This document shows positions 39,445-47,736 of a stretch of 64,000 nucleotides of DNA, piece after piece. The DNA lies in assembly GCA_900323505.1 (NCBI GenBank), contig OOIN01000011.1, forward strand, positions 620,001 through 684,000. Direction: 5' to 3'. The translations under genes were made by a program, and so were the position numbers. Under the pieces are notes generated by a model. It saw only the letters and a list, made by a program, of their open reading frames with translations. It had not been told where the DNA came from and did no database searches. Every line of letters starts with the position of its first letter. Within the stretch, counting starts at the first letter, position 1. Source of the DNA: Ustilago trichophora. Its lineage: Eukaryota; Basidiomycota; Ustilaginomycetes; Ustilaginales; Ustilaginaceae.

Positions 39445-42396
39445 ATGTCATCACACCCTCCTTCCGGCTTCACCGCCGACGAAAACGCGGTCCACACAAC
39501 TGCTATGGCCAAGGACGACAACAACAACACCACCGCTACCGCTACCATGACATCGGCCGCGCCCAAAAAGGGTCATCACAGGCGCACCTCCTCACTGCTA
39601 CCCAGCCTCAACTCGCTCGGATCGTTTCTCGCTAGCGCAGGAGGTCTGGCTAGCGAAGGGTCCACATCCTCTTCCATCCCGCAATCCAACTCGGGAGGCT
39701 TGAGCACAGATGCCGAGCTCATGATCTCCCACCCAACTCCGACTGAATGGGCAGACGAAATGAGCCCTGTCAAAGCACGTTCTGGCTGGGGTTCGACAAG
39801 AGCCTCTTCTCGCCCTACACAAGCTCAGGATCGAGCCACGCTTCGCAACTTGAGCGAGGAAGTGCGTTTCCGAGGTCAGACAGACCGGGCGTCCAACAGC
39901 AAAACCAGCAGCAACCAGTCGTTTATCGCGTTTCCTTCTCCTACTTCGCCAACCATGACCGAAGCTCAACATTTGGAACACCCAGTCAAAAGACCGTTGG
40001 GGTCAAGAACTTCTTCGGCTGCAAGCACCGCTCTCGATTCAGACAGACTCATTCACAGTCCAGAACCGTCGACCAGCACCGTCTCTTCATCTGCGGATAC
40101 TCCTGCCACTTCAGTTCGATACTCTCCAACTTCGACTCCCAAGGAGATGCCAGAACGCTCTCCGTTGCTTTCTCCTTCGTCACCGCCGCCCTCGGAGACG
40201 ACTGTCAAAGCGGATACCCCTCACCCTTCCTCCTCGGCTCACTATCAGACTTTGCCCCGTTCGTTCGCCGCTTCTCGCTCCCCAGCTTCTTATGCCAAGG
40301 GACCGGCTCAAGAGACAGGTGCACGCGGCGGCACTCATGGCAGGACATCGTCTCTGAGCGCCGCTACAGGACGACGCACTTCAACCCGCTTGGACGATGC
40401 TCTTTCCAGTGAAGAAAAGAGCGTCCAGAGGCAAAGTGGCTTCCGGGCTCGATCCATCAACTCGATCCGCGGTCTAGCAGCTGCTTGGGTTCCCGCTCGC
40501 TTTGCTCCCACCTCGCAGCCATCCAGCTCGGCTTCTTCGTCTTCGTCCAATGACGATAGCTCTTCGCTCGGTGCCACAAGCCCCCGACGCAGGGACGGAC
40601 TGGCCCTGGCACCCATGTCTAGCACCCAATCCAAAGATGTGGTGCGTCACGGGGCGATCGATGTCAAGCGCCCGGTTAAGCTCGATCGAAGGCGTTTGGA
40701 CAAGGCCGTCAGTCTGGCTGTTGAGGCTGCTCAGGCGGCCGAAGAGGATGAAAGGTTATGGGAGGAGAAGCGTGCTAAGAAGGCGGCGCAACAGGCTGCC
40801 AGCCCAAATACCTCGGCTCGTCCCATGCTCAAAGCAGCTTGGTCTTCTTCGAGCCGCAGCAGCAATGAAGATAGTCGACAGCTGACTCGCTTCGCAGAAC
40901 ATTCTGGTGTTGATGCTGGCTTGATTTCGGAGGATGAGCACGACGATCAAGAGGATGACGATCTGGGCTTCTCACTGGATCTTTACATCTCTTCGCTCGG
41001 ATATCTCATCTCTGCCATCTCGGACAAGGAGGCACCTGGACTCAGCAGCAAGCAGAGGCAAGACATTCGACAGCGTCTCGAACAGGGAATGTCAAAGCTG
41101 GGCTTTGATGCCAAGGCTGAGCTCGAGAAAGCGGAAGCCATGAAGCGCGAGCTAGAGCTTGAACGCGAAAAGCTTCTACTTCAACGACAGCATAACGAAG
41201 CGTCACCTACCGCAAACGTCATCCACCACCACTATCACACAGCCGTACCTGCCAATAGCTCCATCTTTGGCGATGGCAACTTTTCGCGCGCTCATGCCGC
41301 TGCGAAAGCCTCGTCTCGCGGCTCTTCGTCTTTGGCTGGTAAGATCAGTTCTTCGGTGCTCGACATTGGACTGCATATCGGTGCTGGTGCGCTGTCGGCG
41401 TTGTCGGCCAATCTCTCGGCGATCGCACCAAGGGCTGTTCGAAGGGCATCTTCTGGGTCCGTCTCATCGTCGAAGGACAAGGAGATGGACGACCCGAGGA
41501 TTACCGATTTGGACAATGAGGAGGATCTTCAGAGTATACCCGCAATTGATGCTTCGCCTCGTCTCTCTTCATCGCAGCCTGGCAGTGGTGCTGCCACCCC
41601 GCGAACTGCTTGGACAAGGGCGATCAGTCAGAATAACAAGCAGTGGGAACTTGCGGTTGCCTTTGCTAGCACTGCTGCTTCGGCACTGGCGAGCAGTCTC
41701 GGCGCTGTTGCGAGGAGCGAAGCTGCAAGCGACGCACAGTCGACCACTGTTACCTCGAACACCGGAACTGGCCCTCTGACACAGGAACAGCAACTGCATC
41801 TCGCACGCTATGGTCATCCTAAAGGCAGCACGAACGGCGCCCAAGGAGCAGAGTCTGCCGAAGACCGTCTAATCCTCCTATCAGCCTCCCTCGCTCGAGC
41901 ACTTAAACGCTCCCCACTTCCAACCCAGCTGTATCAGCTACTCCGACAAATGGTCTCGATTTTAGCTGCCATCGATTCCAAATACAGCCTCTCACAAAAG
42001 GGCACGCAATTGGCCGTCCGCGAAACGAGCCGTGCTATGCGCTTCGTCCGTCGTCACGACTTGCATGTCAAAGCGGTGCGAGTCGCCTGGGCTGCAGCAG
42101 AGGCCGCAGTTGCCGCTTTGGAGGCCTACCGCGACGAAAAGGGCTGGAACGAGCTACAGCAACAGCAGCAGGGAAGGATCGATGCTGGTGACAGTACTCC
42201 CACCGGAAGCTTTTCGCCCTTCACAGCTAGAATGGGGGGCAATACGCCGATGTACAGCGGTTCCCCTCCAAAGGAGGGCAAGATGCAGGCTGCAATTGAG
42301 GATAAGCGATCGCTCGAAGCCAAGATCGATGATGCCGAGGCACAGATACTTGCCGCTGCAAAGGGCAAAACGCAACGTACCGGTCAACGGGCTTAA
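39445..42396 (+). CDS. Protein of unknown function with disordered N-half and helical C-half
   Basis: A 983-residue single exon; the ATG is in good context (CACCATG). I recognise no named family. Residues 1-400 are Ser/Thr/Pro-rich and probably disordered. Around residues 420-450 lies an Ala/Glu/Lys-rich helix (LDKAVSLAVEAAQAAEEDERLWEEKRAKKAAQQ). An acidic patch (EDEHDDQEDDDLGFSLDLYISSLGYLI) precedes a strong coiled-coil candidate (AELEKAEAMKRELELEREKLLLQRQ, about residue 560). Moderately hydrophobic Ala/Ser/Leu helices follow (LHIGAGALSALSANLSAI; WELAVAFASTAASALASSL), then a C-terminal helix-rich block (TSRAMRFVRRHDLHVKAVRVAWAAAEAAVAALEAY). The regular structure in the C-half and the Lys/Arg spacing indicate a real gene, possibly membrane-associated. 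I give no function. Confidence 0.8.
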   Translation: MSSHPPSGFTADENAVHTTAMAKDDNNNTTATATMTSAAPKKGHHRRTSSLLPSLNSLGSFLASAGGLASEGSTSSSIPQSNSGGLSTDAELMISHPTPTEWADEMSPVKARSGWGSTRASSRPTQAQDRATLRNLSEEVRFRGQTDRASNSKTSSNQSFIAFPSPTSPTMTEAQHLEHPVKRPLGSRTSSAASTALDSDRLIHSPEPSTSTVSSSADTPATSVRYSPTSTPKEMPERSPLLSPSSPPPSETTVKADTPHPSSSAHYQTLPRSFAASRSPASYAKGPAQETGARGGTHGRTSSLSAATGRRTSTRLDDALSSEEKSVQRQSGFRARSINSIRGLAAAWVPARFAPTSQPSSSASSSSSNDDSSSLGATSPRRRDGLALAPMSSTQSKDVVRHGAIDVKRPVKLDRRRLDKAVSLAVEAAQAAEEDERLWEEKRAKKAAQQAASPNTSARPMLKAAWSSSSRSSNEDSRQLTRFAEHSGVDAGLISEDEHDDQEDDDLGFSLDLYISSLGYLISAISDKEAPGLSSKQRQDIRQRLEQGMSKLGFDAKAELEKAEAMKRELELEREKLLLQRQHNEASPTANVIHHHYHTAVPANSSIFGDGNFSRAHAAAKASSRGSSSLAGKISSSVLDIGLHIGAGALSALSANLSAIAPRAVRRASSGSVSSSKDKEMDDPRITDLDNEEDLQSIPAIDASPRLSSSQPGSGAATPRTAWTRAISQNNKQWELAVAFASTAASALASSLGAVARSEAASDAQSTTVTSNTGTGPLTQEQQLHLARYGHPKGSTNGAQGAESAEDRLILLSASLARALKRSPLPTQLYQLLRQMVSILAAIDSKYSLSQKGTQLAVRETSRAMRFVRRHDLHVKAVRVAWAAAEAAVAALEAYRDEKGWNELQQQQQGRIDAGDSTPTGSFSPFTARMGGNTPMYSGSPPKEGKMQAAIEDKRSLEAKIDDAEAQILAAAKGKTQRTGQRA

Positions 42397-43197
42397 GCAT
42401 CACTATTCGGTCTGCATCGCACTCATGGTCATCCTATCTCTCACTGTTGAGCCTTCAACCTTTCCGTTTGATTGCGAATGATCGGTCTCTAGCACCCCAC
42501 GATTCGATGCTCCACCACGACTTTTTTGGTCTTTCTTTCCCACACGCACTCTCTTTTTATATACCCATCGCCAATCAGGACGGCTGAAGAGCTTTTCCTT
42601 TGGCACTTCTTTGATACCACCACCTCCACCACTGCTGCAATGCAGTGTTGCGATCGAATATAACGGTTGCATTCCGTGTTCGGCATGAAAGCCTGTGTGT
42701 CAATTTGTGTTGGAAGTGTCTGTAACCCATGTTCTTGAACTTGGCTCACAAATTTCACCAAAACTTGACCGCTGGAGCACAAGCATACAACCTCCATGGC
42801 TACGAGATGAAAGGGGGAAAGCGTGGAGTAAATGATGCCTCAGGGGAGGTCTCTGTTGCGCCTTGTTATTATACATACGAGTCGCTCAAACTTGACTTAT
42901 CCAGCGAGGTGGCTTCTATTGTGGCTCCGTGGCGGAGTTTTGCTCCGAATGTTGGCGTCTCCTTCTCCTCGTCTTCGTCCTCAACCTCGTCCTTTTGTAC
43001 GGTTTCGTTGACTCGGTCACATCTGTTAGAGATCTACCACACCGGAGACTTGTTGATCTGACGGCCTGTTCGGAGTGTCTGCGTTGCATTGTGTGCAATT
43101 TCCTTTGGAAGAATGTGTGTGTGTGTGTGTGTGATTAGATTCGACAAACGATATACAAAAGCCCAAGTTGAGGCGGTAGTGAAGGGGTGTTGATGGT
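42397..43197. other. Intergenic stretch between convergent genes
   Basis: About 0.8 kb that must contain the 3' untranslated regions of the unknown gene and the inositol monophosphatase gene. A GT microsatellite lies near its right end. Small frames here show no domain. Confidence 0.5.
43114..43133 (+). repeat. (GT)10 microsatellite
   Basis: Ten perfect GT units in the 3' flank of the inositol monophosphatase gene. Confidence 0.9.
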
Positions 43198-44178
43198 TTA
43201 TGGATCCCATTCGTCGACGCATTGATAAAAGTCCTTCAAGATCTTTTTCTGGGCCATCCTGTTCTCTTGATCCTTGTCACCATTGATCGCTCGAACTACG
43301 ACGTATTTCCTCCCCGTCAACAATTCCGGTGTAACCTTGTTGAACTCGGCATCATCTTGTTCAACAACTTGCTTTGCGTGGGCCTGACTACCCACCACAG
43401 CAGCTCCCGCTTCTTGCGCAATCACGATACCTGCACAAACGTCCCAAGCCCAACAACCTATCTCCCAGTATAGATCCAAACTTCCACTAGCCACTGCGCA
43501 AAAGTTCAAAGCAGCACTACCAATGCTTCGTACACCTTGGGCCATTTTTCCGCCCACCACGCCTCCAGATGCGTCTCCGGTGATCTTGGCGAATGATGAG
43601 AGCTTTTTGCTCAAGATTTCGCTACGACGATCCGAACCCCATTCGAAGGCTACCAATGCTTGATTGAGGTCGGTTAAAGGTTGTGGATTTGCCAAAGGCA
43701 AACGACGCGGGGTCTGATGGTGTGGACTAGAAATGTACGATCCTTTGCCAAGACAACCGTGATAGAGGGTATCCATGAAAGGCGCATATACAACGCCAAT
43801 ATGAGGCTTTTGATCCACAACCACGCCGATACTAATGCACGTATACGGAAATCCATGCACAAAGTTGGTAGTTCCATCAATAGGATCCACGATCCAAGTC
43901 ACCTCGTTACCTATCACATTCTCCTCCCCGGCTGCCCAAGATTCCTCGCCGATAAAAGTATGGTTCGGAAAACGAGAAGAGATTTCGCTCTTCACCAGCG
44001 CTTCCACAGCTTGATCCGTCTCAGTGACCAGATCGGCAGTGTTTTTCTTCTGATCGAATCCGGCAGATGACGAAAAGCGACGCGAGGATCCATCGACGAT
44101 AGCACGTCCAGCTTTGCGAGACAGGTCGATGGCAAAGGTGTAGATCTCTTGAATGTCTGCCTCCGACAGCGTAGACAT
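43198..44178 (-). CDS. Inositol-1-monophosphatase family enzyme
   Basis: A 326-residue single exon. The enzyme family removes phosphate from myo-inositol 1-phosphate (Mg-dependent, lithium-sensitive), the last step of inositol synthesis and recycling. The metal-binding motifs are all visible: GEES (about residue 74), DPIDGTTNFVHGFP (about 94-107) and, near the C terminus, WAWDVCAG. A frame extends upstream to 44472, but that extension is hydrophobic, unlike the family and overlaps the neighbouring tRNA gene, so the ATG at 44178 (MSTLSEADIQEIYTFA) is the start I choose. A QutG-like quinate-pathway phosphatase is a less likely alternative, as no quinate genes are near. Confidence 0.93.
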   Translation of the reverse strand: MSTLSEADIQEIYTFAIDLSRKAGRAIVDGSSRRFSSSAGFDQKKNTADLVTETDQAVEALVKSEISSRFPNHTFIGEESWAAGEENVIGNEVTWIVDPIDGTTNFVHGFPYTCISIGVVVDQKPHIGVVYAPFMDTLYHGCLGKGSYISSPHHQTPRRLPLANPQPLTDLNQALVAFEWGSDRRSEILSKKLSSFAKITGDASGGVVGGKMAQGVRSIGSAALNFCAVASGSLDLYWEIGCWAWDVCAGIVIAQEAGAAVVGSQAHAKQVVEQDDAEFNKVTPELLTGRKYVVVRAINGDKDQENRMAQKKILKDFYQCVDEWDP

Positions 44179-44434
44179 GTTGGACAGAAGTTCTTTGGCC
44201 CAGAGTGAAAGAGTAAAAGACAAAAGGATGAGGAGATGATGAAGAAGAACGAAGATTGCGAAGCCGATGAAAAGAACCAAAACCTCACTTCTGCCCCGTG
44301 CACAGAGATCGACCATGCCTTCCACCGTCATCCCAAAACGTGCTGCTTTCACGCCAAGACCAAGCCTACTTATGCAACAACAAAAGCAGACAGTGCTAGT
44401 TATGTACGGCTCACAAAGGGTTGAGAATATCAAA

Positions 44435-44553
44435 TCCCAGTTAGTACAATGGTTAGTATAGGGCACTCTCAAAATTAAACATTGTGCTAACCGAGCAATC
44501 GGTTAGTCAGTGGGTGATCTGCTCAGATCAGGGTTCGATTCCCTGGCCGGGAA
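44435..44553 (+). tRNA. tRNA-Glu (anticodon CTC) with a 47-nt intron
   Basis: The cloverleaf folds as follows: acceptor TCCCAGT/GCCGGGA (one A-C mismatch at the fifth pair and one G-T), D-arm GTAC/GTAT with GG in the loop, anticodon stem GGGCA/TGCTC around loop CTCTCA-C with anticodon CTC at 44468-44470, and T-arm CAGGG-TTCGATT-CCCTG. The intron runs from 44472 to 44518, directly after position 37, as in nuclear tRNA genes. The A box (TAGTACAATGG) and B box (GGTTCGATTCC) fit the consensus, and a TTTTTT Pol III terminator follows at 44557-44562. Without the intron it is 72 nt including the discriminator A. The D-arm resembles tRNA-Asp, but the anticodon decides for Glu. Confidence 0.87.
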
Positions 44554-44961
44554 TGATTTTTTGTCTCTACCTTTTTGGCGTCTGAAACCATTTTTCTTTT
44601 TTTTTTTTGGCCTGATTTTTCGCTGCATTTTTTTGCTCTCCTTTTTTTTTTTTTTTTTTTCCTCCTCCAGAAAGGTTGTCGAATGGAGCTGAAACCTGTG
44701 GTACGGTGAAGGCAGTACCAGCTCGACTAGAAGCATCCCATCAATTAGTTATGAACCCAAAGCGCACTCTAACACCGATTCAGCTCACGATCGCACTTGA
44801 AACATGTCATATTATGATAGGTCAATGCATTGCCATAGATTGATAAAAAGTGGCTCGAGGATGGTTAGGACATTGTTCATTGAAGTTGATTTTGCAAGAT
44901 GCGACAGCCCAGATAGGCGGCGCACTACCTAGAATTCGAAGGATGTGGGTGGTCGAGGAGT
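44554..44961. other. Intergenic stretch with T-runs between the tRNA and bHLH genes
   Basis: About 400 bp with several long T-runs (44596-44607 and about 44642-44660). It probably includes the 3' untranslated region of the bHLH gene. No further gene is seen. Confidence 0.5.
44557..44562 (+). terminator. Pol III terminator of the tRNA gene
   Basis: A run of six T three bases after the tRNA 3' end. Confidence 0.75.
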
Positions 44962-47736
44962 CTATGCAGTTTGATCCATCTCCAGCTTGCCACCTTCCGG
45001 GCTAACCGCTTCACTATGCAACCCCGACCCAGGATCCGTACCCATATTCAATTCATACGCCATCATACTCTCATCCGTCCATCCCAGCGGTGCTCCCCTC
45101 CCCGTGATACTAGGATCATCCGACATGGGAAGACCCAACTTCTCCCTCAACTGTTCAATCTCCTTTCTGCACACCAACAGTGCCTGGTCTCTTCTCTCCA
45201 GTCTCTTCTTGAGACGCACCAGATACTCGTTGCTGTGTCGTAAGAGTGCCACCTTGCTAATGGCTTTATTGGCCGAACGGGCCATTTCCGGATCACCCAC
45301 TTCAGAAGGCTCAAAGTGCTCCGCCTCCCGATCCTCTTCCACTCCATCCGGTCCCAAAAGCGAGCCGTTGGGTGCATCTTCATCGAGTGTGATGGCAGGA
45401 AGAAGACCGCGAAGTTCGTCAAAGCAGAATTTGAGAGAGTCGCGACGCTTCTGTTCTGCGGCTTTGTGAGATGTTCGCCGAGATTCAAGTCCGCCTGCTG
45501 ACTTGTACGACATCCAGGCATCCCGATCGGCTTGCGAAAGTCCGCCTGGTTGGATCGGCATCCCTCCCATCTGGGGAGGAAGATTGAATGTCACTTTGGG
45601 CCCAGTGGTGGAGGAAGGGAAGGGAGCAATGTTGGGATACATTTGGTGTGGGGGTGCTTGCTGGGTTGGCATTCCCATTGATGGCTGTTGCTGTTGCGGT
45701 TGCTGCATCATGATCTGCTGCTGCTGCTGCTGCTGCTGGAAATCATCGCGGTTCTTGCCTTTGAGTGCGGAGGAGATGGCAGCGCCAACACCGGTACCGC
45801 GGTTATTGGGGGAATTTGCTGAGCGCTGATCAAGTGATGTACCACTTGAAGGGCTGGAGCGAATACCCATGATGGAACTGGGCGTCAAAATCTTATTCGT
45901 CGGGCCCGAAGGAGGAGGCATAGCCCCACCACCCGACAAGTCGATCGGCGAAGGCGTCGAAGAAGTACCTTCGCTCTGTCCTGCTTCCGTTGACTGATGC
46001 CTCGAGTGTGAACCTACTCCAGCATCGGGAGCAGCCGTGATGGAAGCCCTACGCGAGCTTGGACCTGAAGATCCACCATTGGCCAACCCATTGCCGTTCG
46101 CCAAAGGCGTTGCTGTGCTGGGCGATGCGAGGCTGGCTGCATCCTTCTTCTTCTTGATGGAAGGACCGGGCACGGGCTTGATTAAGGGCGAGGGTCGAAC
46201 CTTGTTGGCACGCGCTTCGGCGGTGGTGCTTCGGTTCTTGCGAATCTTGGAGGAACCCTTTGCGATCAAGGCAAGTGGCGAAGCGGTGGGGGTGAAGTTG
46301 CTGTTGACTGCGTTGATGGCCGGTGAACCGTGCATGGCGGCTTGCTGCGACTGTTGGTGGTGCTGCAGCTGGGCTGGAGGCAGCATCATCTCGCCCAGAC
46401 TTGGTGGCTGAGGACCTAGCGCTGGCGAGGTAAGCGGTGAAAAGAGCTCAGACATGACAATGCCAGTGCTACCCGTCGAGAACACGCTGGCCGGTGTCAC
46501 GGCTGGCGACTCAAGAGGAGTATAGCTGCCCAAGTAGTCATGACCTGGCCTGTGCTCCACACCGACACTACCAGGCTGCGAGTTGGGCTGAATGGTGAGG
46601 GGGGACATAAAGTTGGCCGAACCGGGTGGGCATGCGGAGCTGTTGAAAGGTCCAGAGCCCATAGGTGTGATGAGACCGTACTGAGCCAATACGTTGGACT
46701 GGTCGCCCTGCGCACCAGCTTGGCCCTGAACACCGTTCATCTGTGCTTGTTGCTGCTGCCATGCGTTTTGACCTTGAGCGTGCTGTTGCTGATGCGGCTG
46801 GTATTGCGCAGCTTGAAGCACGTTGTTGTGTGCACTGGGGTTGTTGCCGGCAGCGAAAGCGTTCTGCAAAGCCATCAGGAGACTCTGCTGCTGACCAGGC
46901 GAGAGCTGCCCTGCGGATCCGGACAGATTGAGTTGCAGATTGGAGGAAGGACCGGCACCCTGCATATGCTGCTGAGGCTGCTGATGTTGTTGTGGCTGCT
47001 GAGGCTGCTGCTGTTGCCGATGTTGTTGCTGCTGCTGTTGCTGCTGATGCAAGCGCGAAAGTTGATCCAATTGCTGCTTGAGAAGAGCGGTCTGCATGTT
47101 CTGAATGCGTTCGGTCCTCTCACGCTCGAGAAGCATCTGCTGTAAGTCTGAGATGGAAAGCTGAGGCACCTGAGCATCCTGCTCATTGGACTGCGATTGT
47201 GTCGAATGCGACGCCTGCATCGAAGGCGCAGCGTGGTTCGAGTCAGCAAAATTGGAGCCGGCAAAGTTCATGTCGGACGGTGCCGCAGATGGCGGGCGTC
47301 TGTGACTGTGCTCGTTGGATGTAGGATTGTTGCTGGCGCTGGCTTGTGGGCTGGCCGACGAGGTGTTGTCGAAGCGGTTACGCGAGAAGCCCAGCGGAGA
47401 GCTGGCGTGCGAGGAGCTGTTCAAGTAAATGCCTGCAGTGTGACTGTTGGATGGAGGGTGGGATTGGGTGTTCGAGTCTGATGAAGCAGCAGTGGCCACG
47501 TGGCCAAAGTTGGCGGAAGGGCTTGGATGATGACTGACGGGAGCTGAACCTGCTTCGGACTGTGCGTTGTGCGTAGAAGAAGGTGCAGTATTGCTGCTGG
47601 GGAAGATGTTGAGATCTTCGATACCCGAGTTGGCGGTAGAGAAATCGGGGTTGCCAAAGTCGAACGTGTCCATAAAGGAGTTTGGCGTTGATGACGATGG
47701 GAAGGGGTTATAGGACGAGGCTGGACTGTTCTGCAT
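44962..47736 (-). CDS. Glutamine-rich basic helix-loop-helix transcription factor
   Basis: A 924-residue protein from the ATG at 47736; an upstream GTG at 47754 was not used. The bHLH lies at about residues 750-850: the basic region SHKAAEQKRRDSLK has His, Glu and Arg at the spacing that recognises CACGTG E-boxes, helix 1 is FCFDELRGLLP, helix 2 is NKAISKVALLRHSNEYLVRLKKRLERRD, and a leucine-zipper-like coil follows (ALLVCRKEIEQLREKLGL). The loop is unusually long (about 50 residues, acidic). The N-terminal half carries glutamine-rich tracts, probably activating, and a second run near 45710. There is no intron in the frame. It might belong to the SREBP/Mlx-like branch, but I cannot assign it further. 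Confidence 0.9.
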   Translation of the reverse strand: MQNSPASSYNPFPSSSTPNSFMDTFDFGNPDFSTANSGIEDLNIFPSSNTAPSSTHNAQSEAGSAPVSHHPSPSANFGHVATAASSDSNTQSHPPSNSHTAGIYLNSSSHASSPLGFSRNRFDNTSSASPQASASNNPTSNEHSHRRPPSAAPSDMNFAGSNFADSNHAAPSMQASHSTQSQSNEQDAQVPQLSISDLQQMLLERERTERIQNMQTALLKQQLDQLSRLHQQQQQQQQHRQQQQPQQPQQHQQPQQHMQGAGPSSNLQLNLSGSAGQLSPGQQQSLLMALQNAFAAGNNPSAHNNVLQAAQYQPHQQQHAQGQNAWQQQQAQMNGVQGQAGAQGDQSNVLAQYGLITPMGSGPFNSSACPPGSANFMSPLTIQPNSQPGSVGVEHRPGHDYLGSYTPLESPAVTPASVFSTGSTGIVMSELFSPLTSPALGPQPPSLGEMMLPPAQLQHHQQSQQAAMHGSPAINAVNSNFTPTASPLALIAKGSSKIRKNRSTTAEARANKVRPSPLIKPVPGPSIKKKKDAASLASPSTATPLANGNGLANGGSSGPSSRRASITAAPDAGVGSHSRHQSTEAGQSEGTSSTPSPIDLSGGGAMPPPSGPTNKILTPSSIMGIRSSPSSGTSLDQRSANSPNNRGTGVGAAISSALKGKNRDDFQQQQQQQQIMMQQPQQQQPSMGMPTQQAPPHQMYPNIAPFPSSTTGPKVTFNLPPQMGGMPIQPGGLSQADRDAWMSYKSAGGLESRRTSHKAAEQKRRDSLKFCFDELRGLLPAITLDEDAPNGSLLGPDGVEEDREAEHFEPSEVGDPEMARSANKAISKVALLRHSNEYLVRLKKRLERRDQALLVCRKEIEQLREKLGLPMSDDPSITGRGAPLGWTDESMMAYELNMGTDPGSGLHSEAVSPEGGKLEMDQTA

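Noticed and set aside
43198..44472. N-terminal extension of the inositol monophosphatase frame
   Set aside because: The extra 98 residues are unlike the family and overlap the tRNA gene; the internal ATG at 44178 fits the family start.
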